From Roseivirga sp. (GTDB lineage Bacteria; Bacteroidota; Bacteroidia; Cytophagales; Cyclobacteriaceae), in NCBI GenBank assembly GCA_021404565.1, contig JAAWWF010000018.1, positions 1 to 64,000 on the forward strand: a DNA stretch of 64,000 nucleotides, read 5' to 3'. How positions within the stretch are numbered: the first letter of the stretch is position 1; every line of letters begins with the position of its first letter. A program made the position numbers and the translations under genes. This document shows, piece after piece, positions 1-8,534 of the stretch. Under the pieces are notes generated by a model. It was not told the DNA's origin. It saw only the letters and a program-made list of their open reading frames with translations, and did not search any database.

Positions 1-367
1 CTTTGTGTTTTGTTTTTTCTTATAGTTGTCTCGTCCAGCCACTCTGTGTGTGTGTCTTTATGTAGGCCGCGCGACCTGCATAGGTCCTACTCTCTTTATT
101 AGTTGGTATGGTTATGTTTTTATTAGTGAATGGGTTATTGGTTATTGGTTATTGGTTATTGGTTATTGGTTATTGGTGAACGGAACTGAAGAATCAGGTT
201 GCGAATTTTTGATAATAGTCTCAAGTAATCATAGATAGACTCGCAATAGAAAGCTTGCACCAATACAAGAGCTTCCACCATAACACGAGAGATAGACTTC
301 GGTTACCGCTCGGCCACTATTAACGAATAACCATTAACTCGCCTGCTAATAGCGCAAATGCTCGAGA
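1..367. other. Intergenic stretch downstream of ilvA
   Basis: No convincing gene is seen here. The only short open frame runs straight through a tandem repeat and reads as low-complexity sequence. The stretch holds the GGTTATT heptamer array and AT-rich sequence. I see no clear factor-independent terminator for the ilv operon in it. Confidence 0.6.
133..177. repeat. Heptanucleotide tandem repeat (GGTTATT)6
   Basis: Six perfect copies of GGTTATT run from 133 to 174, followed by a partial copy. Perfect short-unit arrays are prone to slippage and may vary in copy number between isolates. A related imperfect array (GTATTGA units) lies at about 10813-10833 after another gene. Confidence 0.9.
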
Positions 368-1630
368 TCAGATAATGTATCCGAACAAATCCGGTCTTTC
401 ATTCAGGTACTCCGCTGCAAAATTCTTCTCCTCCATCCTTCTTCTCAGGGGTTCAGCATCTTCCTTTCTCTGGTGCTCAATACCAATAAGTGCCGGCCCT
501 TTTTCGCGTGATGTTTTCTTGGTGTATTCAAAGTGAACAATGTCATCGTCCGGGCCCAGTACTTCAACCAGAAATTCTTTCAATGCACCGGCTCTTTGGG
601 GAAAACGGACTATGAAATAGTGCTTCAGTCCCTCATACAAAAGTGCCCGCTCCCTGATCTCCTCAGTACGGGAAATATCGTTGTTGCTACCGGACAAAAC
701 ACAGACCACATTCTTGCCCTTGATCTCTTCTTTGAACTGCTCCAAAGCCGCCAGACTCAGGGCCCCGGCAGGCTCCACCACAATGGCATCCCGATTGTAC
801 AATGACAACATAGTAGAACAAATCAAACCTTCAGGAACTGTGACAACCTGATCAAGATTTTGCTGACAAATCTGAAAAGTCTTGTTTCCTACACTCTGCA
901 CAGCTGCTCCATCTACAAACTTATCGATCTTCTGAAGGATGACATTTTCTCCGGCTTCCAGCGATTTTTGCATGGCCGGTGCACCCGCAGGTTCTACACC
1001 AATGATCTTTGTATTGGGAGAAAGGGTTTTGAAGACACTGGAAACTCCTGATGACAATCCACCACCGCCAATAGGCATAAAAAGGTAGTCAATCTGAGAT
1101 TTAGACGCGTCTAAAATTTCCAGACCCACAGTAGCCTGACCCTCTATAACCTCCTTATCATCAAATGGATGAATAAACTTACTTCTTTCTTTAGTAGAAT
1201 ATTCAATCGCCAAATGATAGGCATCATCGAAAGTATCGCCCAATAGCACTACATCCACAAATTCCTTCCCAAAAAAGCGAACCTGCTCTACTTTTTGCTT
1301 GGGTGTAGGGGCCGGCATAAAGATGGTGGCCTTCACTTTCAGCAGCTGACAAGAATAGGCCACACCCTGGGCATGGTTCCCTGCGCTTGCGCAGACCACA
1401 CCTCTCTCCTGCTCAGCTTCCGTCAGTCCGCTGATTTTGTTGAAGGCACCACGAATTTTATACGACCGTACAATCTGCAAATCTTCACGCTTAAAGAGAA
1501 TATTAGCTTTGTACTTTTCCGAGAAATTCAGATTCGGCATCAGGGGCGTTTCGATCACAACTTTTCCCAGTCGTAGCCTGGCTTTCCTGATGTCTTCCAG
1601 TGCCGGTATATAAGTGGTTTTGGTTTGCAT
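368..1630 (-). CDS. ilvA: Threonine dehydratase (threonine ammonia-lyase)
   Basis: PLP enzyme that deaminates threonine to 2-oxobutanoate, the committed step of isoleucine synthesis. The 420-residue product has the PLP lysine in SYKIRGA (K58) and the phosphate-binding glycine loop GGGGLSSG near residue 190. A single C-terminal ACT-like domain starts near residue 330 (FIVRFPQRAGALKEFL) and presumably senses isoleucine. It is the shorter, one-regulatory-domain form, unlike the longer E. coli enzyme with two such domains. It is the last gene of the ilv operon, about 186 bp after ilvC, and that gap is filled by two palindromic dispersed repeats. A catabolic threonine deaminase is less likely given the operon and the ACT domain. 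Confidence 0.96.
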   Translation of the reverse strand: MQTKTTYIPALEDIRKARLRLGKVVIETPLMPNLNFSEKYKANILFKREDLQIVRSYKIRGAFNKISGLTEAEQERGVVCASAGNHAQGVAYSCQLLKVKATIFMPAPTPKQKVEQVRFFGKEFVDVVLLGDTFDDAYHLAIEYSTKERSKFIHPFDDKEVIEGQATVGLEILDASKSQIDYLFMPIGGGGLSSGVSSVFKTLSPNTKIIGVEPAGAPAMQKSLEAGENVILQKIDKFVDGAAVQSVGNKTFQICQQNLDQVVTVPEGLICSTMLSLYNRDAIVVEPAGALSLAALEQFKEEIKGKNVVCVLSGSNNDISRTEEIRERALLYEGLKHYFIVRFPQRAGALKEFLVEVLGPDDDIVHFEYTKKTSREKGPALIGIEHQRKEDAEPLRRRMEEKNFAAEYLNERPDLFGYII

Positions 1631-1695
1631 TTATCCTGTTTATCTACGCTACGGATTCTAAAAAAGAAGAACGAGAGGCTGCGACATTCTGCGCA

Positions 1696-1730
1696 CCTCC
1701 CGTCCTTCGGACACCCTCCTGAGGGAGGGA
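1696..1730. repeat. Dispersed palindromic repeat, copy A
   Basis: A 35-bp unit starting CCTCCCGTCCTTCGGACACC and ending in GGAGGGA. It matches the unit at 7981-8015 in all but three positions. The layout is CCTCC, a GTCC/GGAC mini-palindrome, then GGAGG. It sits between ilvC and ilvA. Confidence 0.8.
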
Positions 1731-1757
1731 CTTACCATTCTTCTTGAGTTTCAAAAT

Positions 1758-1815
1758 CCTCCCCTTTGAGGGGAGCCTGCCTTCGTCAGACAGGGTGCCC
1801 GCAGGGCGAAGGGGT
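1758..1815. repeat. Dispersed palindromic repeat, copy D (compound)
   Basis: CCTCCCCTTTGAGGGGAG is followed by two smaller inverted segments, CCTGCCTTCGTCAGACAGG and GCCCGCAGGGC. It belongs to the same general class of GC-rich dispersed repeats seen elsewhere near this operon, and it abuts the ilvC stop codon. Confidence 0.65.
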
Positions 1816-1816
1816 C

Positions 1817-2896
1817 CTACACCAGCGCTTCTTCTGCTTTCTCTACTGCAGGAGCATTCTCAGGACGCAAGCTTCTTACGGCCTTTCCTGCTCTCCACAT
1901 TTCTGAGTTATGCAGCTCATCCAATTCTACCTGAAGCTTCTCTCTGTAGTCAGACTGAGAGTTGGAATTGATAGAGTTCTCTGCTTCGATACCGTCTGTT
2001 ACTGACTTGTAAAGCTGCTCGAATACAGGCTTGGTTGCTGCATGGAATTTGTCTTTCCAATCAAGTGCTCCACGCTGTGCCGTAGTAGAGCAGTTGGCAT
2101 ACATCCAGTCCATGCCATTATCCGCGATCAACGGATAAAGTGACTGAGTCGCTTCTTCTACCGTTTCGTTAAAGGCTTCTGACGGTGAATGTCCATTGGC
2201 TCTCAACACTTCGTACTGAGCCTGGAAAAGTCCCTGGATAGCACCCATAAGTGTTCCGCGCTCTCCCGTGAGGTCAGAGGTCACTTCTTTGTAGAAAGTG
2301 GTTTCAAACAAGTATCCTGATCCTACACCAATGCCCAGGGCGATGATACGGTCTCTGCAGGTACCAGTCGCATCCTGGTGGATAGCGAAGGAAGAATTCA
2401 ATCCCTTACCTGCCACGAAAAGGCTTCTCAATGAAGTACCTGATCCCTTTGGAGCTACCAGGGCTACATCTACATCGGCCGGAGGTATAATGCCTGTCTT
2501 ATCAGCATAAGCTACCCCGAAGCCATGAGAGAAATACAACATTTTACCCGGTGTAAGGTGTTTCTTTACGGTAGGCCACAGCTGAATCTGTGCAGCATCA
2601 GAAAGCAGGTAGCAAATAATGGTACCTCTTTCGAGCGCTTCCTCAATAGGAAAAAGGGTTACTCCCGGTTCCCAGCCATCGGCTATCGCTTTGTCCCAGG
2701 TCTTTGATTCCTTTCTCTGACCCACAATGACGTTAATGCCATTATCCTTTAAGTTAAGCGACTGACCCGGGCCTTGTACGCCATAGCCAATTACTGCAAT
2801 TGTCTCGTTTGAAAGCACGTTTTGTGCTTTTGCTAATGGAAATTCATCTCGGGTAACTACATTTTCTTCTACCCCTCCGAAATTAATTAGTGCCAT
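1817..2896 (-). CDS. ilvC: Ketol-acid reductoisomerase
   Basis: NADP-dependent, Mg-dependent isomerisation and reduction of acetolactate or acetohydroxybutyrate to dihydroxy acids, the second common step of valine and isoleucine synthesis. The product has 359 residues. The Rossmann motif GYGVQGPGQ is at residues 37-45, followed by the cofactor-specificity loop GQRKES. The C-terminal knotted domain is recognised by TSDLTGERG and ETVEEATQSLYP. The length fits a Bacteroidota class I-like enzyme rather than the long plant or enterobacterial class II. It lies 10 bp after ilvN in the operon, which supports co-translation. Confidence 0.96.
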   Translation of the reverse strand: MALINFGGVEENVVTRDEFPLAKAQNVLSNETIAVIGYGVQGPGQSLNLKDNGINVIVGQRKESKTWDKAIADGWEPGVTLFPIEEALERGTIICYLLSDAAQIQLWPTVKKHLTPGKMLYFSHGFGVAYADKTGIIPPADVDVALVAPKGSGTSLRSLFVAGKGLNSSFAIHQDATGTCRDRIIALGIGVGSGYLFETTFYKEVTSDLTGERGTLMGAIQGLFQAQYEVLRANGHSPSEAFNETVEEATQSLYPLIADNGMDWMYANCSTTAQRGALDWKDKFHAATKPVFEQLYKSVTDGIEAENSINSNSQSDYREKLQVELDELHNSEMWRAGKAVRSLRPENAPAVEKAEEALV

Positions 2897-2906
2897 TGTT
2901 CTTCTT

Positions 2907-3434
2907 TTAAAAGTTGGTTATTCGTTTTCTTAAATCTTCTGATTCTTCCATCGGTTTGATCACCGATATTCTGCCGGATCTGACAAATTCTATCACCCCA
3001 TAGGGTCTTAGAAAATCGAGCAGTTCCTGGGTTTCGGCCTTATGGCCGGTTTTTTCTATAATCATAAATTCCTGCTCCATGGATAGGATGCGGGCGTTAT
3101 TATCTCTGATCAGCTTCTCTACCAGATTGCCATCGGCCACCGATTTGGTGGAAACCTTGTATAAAGCGATCTCCTGAAAGACAGTCTCTTCATCTACATG
3201 ATAGACTGCTTTGAGTACCTCTACCTGCTTTTCAATTTGAAGCACCAGCTTCTGTACCTGCTCTTCGGTGGTTTTTACCACGATGGTGAAGCGATAGATA
3301 CCGGGTGACTCTGACTCGGAGGTGTTGAGGCTCTCAATGTTCAGATGCCTTCTGGTAAACATGGAGGTAATGCGGTTAAGCAAACCAATGCTGTTTTCCG
3401 TAAAGGCGGATATGGTGAATACCTTTTGTTCCAT
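2907..3434 (-). CDS. ilvN: Acetolactate synthase small (regulatory) subunit
   Basis: Regulatory partner of IlvB that confers valine feedback inhibition and stimulates activity. The N-terminal ACT domain (residues about 5-80) contains FTENSIGLLNRITSMFTRRH and NIESLNTSES, classic for IlvN/IlvH. The C-terminal ALS_ss_C region covers about 95-170. At 175 residues it has the usual length of IlvH-type subunits. The start codon lies one base after the ilvB stop codon, so translation is almost certainly coupled. Confidence 0.95.
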   Translation of the reverse strand: MEQKVFTISAFTENSIGLLNRITSMFTRRHLNIESLNTSESESPGIYRFTIVVKTTEEQVQKLVLQIEKQVEVLKAVYHVDEETVFQEIALYKVSTKSVADGNLVEKLIRDNNARILSMEQEFMIIEKTGHKAETQELLDFLRPYGVIEFVRSGRISVIKPMEESEDLRKRITNF

Positions 3435-3435
3435 G

Positions 3436-5157
3436 CTATGATAGTCTTATATCGGATACTGAAGCACCTGAGGGTACCATAGGAAATACATTATCTTCTT
3501 TGCCTACATGCACCTCTAACAAGTAGCTGCCATCATGTTTCATCATGGTTTCAATGGCTTCCGGTAATGCCGACCTTTCTGAAATAGACTGCCCTTTAAT
3601 ACCATAACCTTGGGCGATCTCAACAAAATCAGGGTTTTCAAGCTCTGTACTGGAGTATCGCTTATCGAAGAAAAGCTGCTGCCACTGACGTACCATTCCC
3701 AGAAATGAGTTGTTAAGAATGACAATCTTCACGGCCGCTTTGGTCTGGAATATTGTACCTAACTCCTGAATAGTCATTTGAAAACCACCATCGCCAATTA
3801 CTGCAATCACATCCCTTTCCGGGGCTCCAAGCTTGGCTCCCAGCGCTGCCGGAAGACAGAAACCCATGGTTCCCAGTCCGCCAGAGGTGATATTGCTCTT
3901 GCTTTGGTTGAACTGCGTATAGCGACAAGCCATCATTTGGTGTTGCCCCACATCAGTTACCAGTATCGCATCTCCTTTCGTGGTTTTATTGATCTCTTCG
4001 ATCACTTCTCCCATCTTCATGTCACCTGTTGCAGGTTTAATTTCATCCTGAATGACGGTTTCCTGCTCTAGAGCATCGTGCTTTCTGAAGAGCTCCAGCC
4101 ATTTGGCATGACTATTCATTCGTACCTGATTGGTGAGTTCAGTCAACGACTCCTTACAATCGCCCAAAACAGGTACATCTACTTTTACATTCTTGTTAAT
4201 TTCTGCCGGATCAATATCCAGGTGAATCACCCTGGCTTGTTTGGCATAGGATGCCAAATTTCCGGTTACGCGATCGTCAAAGCGCATACCAATGGCTATC
4301 AGTACATCACATTCGTTTGTGAGCTTATTAGGCCCATAATTGCCATGCATCCCGAGCATTCCCACATTCAGTGGATGGTCCGTTGGTAGTGCTGATAGAC
4401 CCAAAAGCGTCCAGGCCGAAGGAATACCGGTCTTTTCTACAAAGGCTTTGAATTCCTTTTCAGCTTTGCCCAGAATCACTCCCTGACCAAAGAGAACAAA
4501 GGGCCTCTGTGCCTCATTGATAAGGTCAGCGGCTTTTTTCACCTGATTCGGATCCAGTTTTGGTACTGGTTTGTAGCTTCTGATTTCCTGACACTTTTTG
4601 TACAGAAAGTCTAAGTCGCCAAACTGGGCATCTTTCGTAATGTCAATCAAGACCGGTCCGGGACGACCCGAACGGGCGATATAGAAGGCTCTGGCCAGGG
4701 CTGCAGGGAGTTCCTCTGCCCTGGTTACCTGAAAATTCCACTTTGTTACCGGCATGGAGATACTGATGATATCCGTCTCCTGAAAAGCATCTGAGCCCAG
4801 CAGGTGTGATCCTACCTGACCTGTGATACAGACCAAAGGGGTGGAATCAATCATGGCATCTGCGATACCGGTGATCAGGTTGGTAGCGCCAGGGCCGGAA
4901 GTAGCCATTACCACTCCCACTCTACCTGTGGCCCGCGCATAGCCTTGTGCTGCATGAATACAGCCTTGCTCATGTCGGTTTAAGACATGATGTATTTTAT
5001 CCTGATAATGATAAAGGGCATCATACACAGGCATAATCGCACCACCAGGGTAGCCGAATATAAATTCCGTCTGTTCTTCCACAAGGACGCGCAAAACGGC
5101 ATCTGCTCCGGTAGTTTTAACTGTTTCTTTAACTGGTTTCGTCAATACTGCTTCCAT
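3436..5157 (-). CDS. ilvB: Acetolactate synthase large (catalytic) subunit
   Basis: Thiamine-diphosphate and FAD enzyme condensing pyruvate with pyruvate or 2-oxobutanoate. The 573-residue product shows the catalytic glutamate region in the N-terminal TPP domain (FIFGYPGGAIMPVYD and the following HEQGCIHAAQGYARATG). It has a central FAD-type domain and the C-terminal TPP/Mg motif GDGGFQMTIQELGT...NNSFLGMVRQWQ. It lies between ilvD (11 bp upstream) and ilvN (1 bp downstream), so the two subunits should be made together. Confidence 0.97.
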   Translation of the reverse strand: MEAVLTKPVKETVKTTGADAVLRVLVEEQTEFIFGYPGGAIMPVYDALYHYQDKIHHVLNRHEQGCIHAAQGYARATGRVGVVMATSGPGATNLITGIADAMIDSTPLVCITGQVGSHLLGSDAFQETDIISISMPVTKWNFQVTRAEELPAALARAFYIARSGRPGPVLIDITKDAQFGDLDFLYKKCQEIRSYKPVPKLDPNQVKKAADLINEAQRPFVLFGQGVILGKAEKEFKAFVEKTGIPSAWTLLGLSALPTDHPLNVGMLGMHGNYGPNKLTNECDVLIAIGMRFDDRVTGNLASYAKQARVIHLDIDPAEINKNVKVDVPVLGDCKESLTELTNQVRMNSHAKWLELFRKHDALEQETVIQDEIKPATGDMKMGEVIEEINKTTKGDAILVTDVGQHQMMACRYTQFNQSKSNITSGGLGTMGFCLPAALGAKLGAPERDVIAVIGDGGFQMTIQELGTIFQTKAAVKIVILNNSFLGMVRQWQQLFFDKRYSSTELENPDFVEIAQGYGIKGQSISERSALPEAIETMMKHDGSYLLEVHVGKEDNVFPMVPSGASVSDIRLS

Positions 5158-5168
5158 AGGTATTGTCT

Positions 5169-6851
5169 TTAGAGGTCGGTAACACAGCCTTGAGAGGCCG
5201 GACCAACAGTTTTAGCATATTTATACAGCGCTCCACGGCTCACCTTCAATGCAGGTGCCTGCCATGCAGCTTTTCTCGTGGCCAATTCCTCAGCAGGAAT
5301 GTCCAGCGTAATTTTGTTTTCAATCGCATCGATGGTAATCTGATCGCCATCCTCGATAAGGGCTATCGCCCCCCCCACCTGCGCTTCAGGAGTAACATGG
5401 CCTACCACGAAGCCGTGGCTGCCTCCGGAGAATCTACCGTCTGTGATCATGGCTACCGACTTACCCAGTCCAGCGCCCATAATGGCCGAAGTAGGTTTGA
5501 GCATTTCAGGCATTCCAGGAGCTCCTTTCGGTCCTTCAAAGCGAATGACGACTACATGTCCTGGTTTTACCTTACCATTTCCAATGCCTTCGATAGCCGA
5601 AAATTCATCATCAAATACCACGGCCGTACCCACAAACTTCTCCCCTTCTTTACCTGTTATTTTAGCCACAGATCCTTCTTCAGCGAGATTGCCAAAGAGC
5701 ATTTGCAAATGGCCCGTTTCCTTTATTGGTTCATTAAGATCACGAATGATGTTTTGCTCATTTTTCAGATCGGGAACTTTCGCCAGGTTCTCAGCCTGGG
5801 TATATCCTGTCACCGTCATACAGCTTCCGTCAAGCATGCCCTTCTGAAGCATAAATTTCATTACCGCAGGAATACCACCAGCCTCATGCAAATCTTCCAT
5901 CAGGTACTTACCACTGGGCTTTAAATCGGCCAGAAAAGGTGTTTCATCAGTGATTCTCTGGAAATCGGCCAGAGTCAAATCTATATCCACACTGTGCGCA
6001 ATCGCTATCAGGTGCATCACGGCATTGGTCGAACCGCCCAGTACAGTAATCACACGAATGGCATTTTCAAAAGAGGCCTTCGTGAGGATATCACGGGGTT
6101 TTAAATCGAGCTCGAGCAGTTTCTTAATAGCCGCCCCTACTTCGGCACATTCTGTTTCCTTTTCGGGACTGATGGCCGGATTGGACGAACTATAAGGCAA
6201 AGACATCCCCAGTGCTTCAATGGCTGAGGACATAGTGTTTGCGGTATACATACCGCCACAGGCGCCTGCGCCAGGGCATGAGTTCTTGATGATTCCCTTG
6301 TAATCTTCATCCGAAATAGTTCCTGCAAACTTCTCTCCCAGGGCCTCAAAGGAAGACACAATATTGAGCTTCTTATCTTTGTAGCAACCGGAGGCTATTG
6401 TGCCACCATACAACATCAGAGACGGACGATTGAGTCTACCCATCGCCATCAGAGCTCCCGGCATGTTCTTATCACAGCCCACTACCGTTACCAGTCCATC
6501 ATAATAATGAGCTCCGGCAACAGCCTCAATGGAGTCAGCGATGATCTCTCTGGACACCAGAGAATAACGCATACCTTCGGTACCATTAGAGATGCCATCA
6601 CTCACCCCTATGGTGTGATAGATCAGGCCTACCAGGTTTTCTTTCCAGACGCTGGCTTTGGCCTTTTCAGCGAGGCCATTCAGGTGCATGTTGCAGGTGT
6701 TGCCTTCATAACCGGTGCTTACCACACCGACTTGAGCCTTGCTCATGTCCTCTTCTGTTAAGCCTACCCCATAGAGCATGGCCTGCGAAGCAGGTTGCGT
6801 TTCGTCCTGGGTGAGTCGCTTACTGTATTTATTTAATTCTGTTTCAAGCAC
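5169..6851 (-). CDS. ilvD: Dihydroxy-acid dehydratase
   Basis: Iron-sulfur dehydratase converting 2,3-dihydroxy acids to the 2-oxo acids of valine and isoleucine. In the 560-residue product, the three expected cluster cysteines are visible as C53 (GNTCNMHL), C126 ([10 protein letters not shown]) and C198 ([14 protein letters not shown]). The conserved [10 protein letters not shown] segment lies in the C-terminal domain. The family also contains sugar-acid dehydratases, but operon position settles the assignment. Its first eight bases overlap the end of ilvE. Confidence 0.97.
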   Translation of the reverse strand: MLETELNKYSKRLTQDETQPASQAMLYGVGLTEEDMSKAQVGVVSTGYEGNTCNMHLNGLAEKAKASVWKENLVGLIYHTIGVSDGISNGTEGMRYSLVSREIIADSIEAVAGAHYYDGLVTVVGCDKNMPGALMAMGRLNRPSLMLYGGTIASGCYKDKKLNIVSSFEALGEKFAGTISDEDYKGIIKNSCPGAGACGGMYTANTMSSAIEALGMSLPYSSSNPAISPEKETECAEVGAAIKKLLELDLKPRDILTKASFENAIRVITVLGGSTNAVMHLIAIAHSVDIDLTLADFQRITDETPFLADLKPSGKYLMEDLHEAGGIPAVMKFMLQKGMLDGSCMTVTGYTQAENLAKVPDLKNEQNIIRDLNEPIKETGHLQMLFGNLAEEGSVAKITGKEGEKFVGTAVVFDDEFSAIEGIGNGKVKPGHVVVIRFEGPKGAPGMPEMLKPTSAIMGAGLGKSVAMITDGRFSGGSHGFVVGHVTPEAQVGGAIALIEDGDQITIDAIENKITLDIPAEELATRKAAWQAPALKVSRGALYKYAKTVGPASQGCVTDL

Positions 6852-7734
6852 TTGTAAGTGGTTTTCTTGATGGTTGTCTAACTAGTTTTTGATAGGCCTG
6901 AGCCACCTGATAGCCAATAGTATCTTCCCACGCCAGTTTGAAGGGGTTACCATCCAGCCAGCCGATACCGGCTACTTCTGCGGCAGTTCCTGTAAAGAAA
7001 GCCCCATCGGCTCCTTTCACTTTTTCGGGAGGGAAATAGGCCACGTGCACTTCATAGCCCAGTTCCTTGGCTATATCCATTACTGTACTTCTGGTGATGC
7101 CTGGCAGGATATTTCCCAGTGGTGGTGTATATAAAACGCCATCTTGTTCGTAGAAAAAATTAGCACCACTACCCTCAGCCACGCTGCCATTTTCATCCAG
7201 CAGCAAGGCTTCATCAAAGCCCTTGCCCTTAGCTTCTGTGGTAGCCAGAATGGAATTGGTGTAGTGCCCTGTAACCTTGGCTTCTACCGGTACCGCCCTT
7301 GGATTAGGTCGTTCGTAGGAGGAAACCATTACATTCAGAAGGGTATCCCCCAGGTATTTGCCCCACTCCCATGCACAGAGAAAGAGATGAACCTCTTCTA
7401 CTTTGTACAGGGTCATGTTGTCTCCTAAAAAGATCAGAGGACGGATATAGGCATCGGTGAGATTGTTTTTATCCAGTAACTCATAGGTCAGTTCAGTCAA
7501 CTGCTCCACAGTATAGTGACAGCGGATATGCATTTTCTTCGCAGAGTCGAGCAGTCGTTCATAATGCTCTTCAGCTTTGAATACAGCTGCCTCACCGGCT
7601 ACATCGTAAGCACGAATGCCCTCAAAAACGCCACTTCCATAGTGCATGGATTGGTTGTATAGGCTGACCTTCGCATCACCGGCTTTGAGCCACTGACCGT
7701 CCAGGTAAATTGATGTGTTTTCTGAATAATACAT
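6844..7734 (-). CDS. ilvE: Branched-chain amino acid aminotransferase
   Basis: Class IV PLP aminotransferase that performs the last step to valine, isoleucine and leucine, using glutamate as donor. The product has 296 residues. The PLP lysine is K153 in [11 protein letters not shown], and the class IV signature covers [20 protein letters not shown]. It is the first structural gene of the operon, starting about 300 bp after the second attenuator terminator, and it overlaps ilvD by 8 bp. A tiny frame ends three bases before its start codon. Confidence 0.96.
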   Translation of the reverse strand: MYYSENTSIYLDGQWLKAGDAKVSLYNQSMHYGSGVFEGIRAYDVAGEAAVFKAEEHYERLLDSAKKMHIRCHYTVEQLTELTYELLDKNNLTDAYIRPLIFLGDNMTLYKVEEVHLFLCAWEWGKYLGDTLLNVMVSSYERPNPRAVPVEAKVTGHYTNSILATTEAKGKGFDEALLLDENGSVAEGSGANFFYEQDGVLYTPPLGNILPGITRSTVMDIAKELGYEVHVAYFPPEKVKGADGAFFTGTAAEVAGIGWLDGNPFKLAWEDTIGYQVAQAYQKLVRQPSRKPLTSA

Positions 7735-7737
7735 TTT

Positions 7738-7806
7738 CTATGATTTAAACTTATCGTGATTCTTTCGTCTCTTACTATTCATTTTCGGTGCTTTTACAGT
7801 TTTCAT
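7738..7806 (-). CDS. Possible 22-residue basic peptide just upstream of ilvE
   Basis: An ATG-initiated frame of 22 codons ends in TAG three bases before the ilvE ATG. The predicted peptide starts MKTVKAPKMNSKRRKN and is strongly basic. It has no Ile or Leu and one Val, so it is not another attenuator peptide. It could be translated ahead of ilvE and aid re-initiation, or be a chance frame. There is no homology evidence. Confidence 0.25.
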   Translation of the reverse strand: MKTVKAPKMNSKRRKNHDKFKS

Positions 7807-7980
7807 TTTTGCCTTTTTATTTTACAACTAATTGATAATCAAATTTTTAAACATTCATCACTTACAGTTTTCAGTCGGCTTTGCAATCGTTTACAATTTG
7901 CATTCACCATGGCTTTAGCGAAGGTGAGGGCCTCTCTGCTCCTCGAGTATCCTGCCTATTGGCAGGCAAGCCCCCAGGCA

Positions 7981-8015
7981 CCTCCCGTCATTCGGACACC
8001 CTCCTCAAGGAGGGA
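7981..8015. repeat. Dispersed palindromic repeat, copy B
   Basis: A 35-bp unit starting CCTCCCGTCATTCGGACACC, identical to copy A at 1696-1730 except at three positions. It lies in the untranslated leader between the second ilv attenuator terminator and ilvE. A related CCTGCC...GGCAGG hairpin precedes it at about 7951-7969. Confidence 0.8.
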
Positions 8016-8034
8016 TGCCTTCGCTCAGGGCCAC

Positions 8035-8071
8035 AAAAAAAGCCCTGCTCACTTTGGGTGAGCAGGGCTTT
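8035..8071 (-). terminator. ilv attenuator 2: intrinsic terminator
   Basis: On the minus strand a perfect 14-bp stem (AAAGCCCTGCTCAC paired with GTGAGCAGGGCTTT) with a 5-base loop is followed by seven T. It lies 26 bases after the stop codon of the second leader peptide. The 7-mer GGGTGAG spanning that stop codon (8097-8103) is exactly complementary to CTCACCC in the ascending arm and loop (8056-8062), giving a candidate antiterminator. Confidence 0.93.
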
Positions 8072-8097
8072 CGTTTTCATCAACAACAGCGTCTTAC

Positions 8098-8154
8098 TCA
8101 CCCCGTTCGGGTGGTAATAATGACTACTGTAATAATGACTGTATTCTGTTTCAT
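8098..8154 (-). CDS. ilv operon leader peptide 2
   Basis: An 18-codon frame, ATG to TGA, encoding MKQNTVIITVVIITTRTG: four Ile, three Val, five Thr, no Leu. Its stop codon precedes a strong terminator, with a complementary segment straddling the stop codon. This is the arrangement of ribosome-mediated attenuation: stalling at Ile or Val codons would leave the antiterminator free, and finished translation would mask it. Content and position upstream of ilvE make the role clear, though expression is inferred. The ATG (8152-8154) is the only in-frame start. Confidence 0.88.
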   Translation of the reverse strand: MKQNTVIITVVIITTRTG

Positions 8155-8208
8155 TCTTTTCTTGTTCTCAAAGCGTCCATCACTCCTTTGTCAGGTGGAC
8201 ATTTCCGG

Positions 8209-8245
8209 CCCCCTCAGTCCTGCGGACAGCTCCCCTGAGGGGGAG
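8209..8245. repeat. Dispersed palindromic repeat, copy C
   Basis: An inverted repeat starting CCCCCTCAGTCCTGCGGAC and ending CTGAGGGGGAG, located between the first attenuator terminator and the second leader peptide. Its layout matches copies A and B: an outer CCCTC/GAGGG pair with an inner GTCC/GGAC pair. It may have arrived when the leader region was duplicated or later. Confidence 0.75.
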
Positions 8246-8265
8246 CACGACCCACGCTCGAGGCC

Positions 8266-8301
8266 AAAAAAAAGCCTTCTCGTTTCCGGGAAGGCTTTTT
8301 T
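8266..8301 (-). terminator. ilv attenuator 1: intrinsic terminator
   Basis: On the minus strand a 12-bp stem (AAAAAAGCCTTC paired with GAAGGCTTTTTT) encloses a 10-base loop and runs into eight T. It follows leader peptide 1 by 31 bases. The six bases GAAGGC at the leader stop codon (8329-8334) duplicate the descending arm and could pair with GCCTTC of the ascending arm, acting as antiterminator. Confidence 0.92.
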
Positions 8302-8332
8302 CAATATCGTTTTGACTATACCGTTCCCGCCT

Positions 8333-8389
8333 TCATGGATCGACCACGATGGTAATGACTTGGGTAACAATAATAGTGCTCTTGTTCAT
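8333..8389 (-). CDS. ilv operon leader peptide 1
   Basis: An 18-codon frame, ATG to TGA, encoding MNKSTIIVTQVITIVVDP: four Ile, four Val, three Thr, no Leu. It is followed by a strong intrinsic terminator with a competing complementary segment at the stop codon. It has the same length and organisation as leader 2, which lies 179 bp downstream. The absence of Leu codons suggests that isoleucine, valine and perhaps threonine are sensed, but not leucine. Translation is inferred. Confidence 0.9.
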   Translation of the reverse strand: MNKSTIIVTQVITIVVDP

Positions 8390-8534
8390 AACTGCTTCAA
8401 AGCAAAGAATAATTTTTGATTCAAAAAAATATCAAGGCTGAAAAAATGTATTTTTATTACCTCACGTACTGATCATTTAGATTTATTAAAAAAATCATAT
8501 TTTCAAGGAGACAAGAAATAACAATTCGAGACTC

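Noticed and set aside
26..238. 70-codon frame at the window start
   Set aside because: It reads through the GGTTATT array and gives a repetitive, implausible peptide.
5163..5924. 253-codon frame on the plus strand
   Set aside because: It lies wholly antisense to ilvD, whose family motifs and cluster cysteines are complete; its translation has no recognisable domain.
7756..8419. Overlapping plus-strand frames of 78-134 codons across the ilv leader
   Set aside because: They run antisense to the leader peptides, terminators and palindromic repeats and read as low-complexity sequence.
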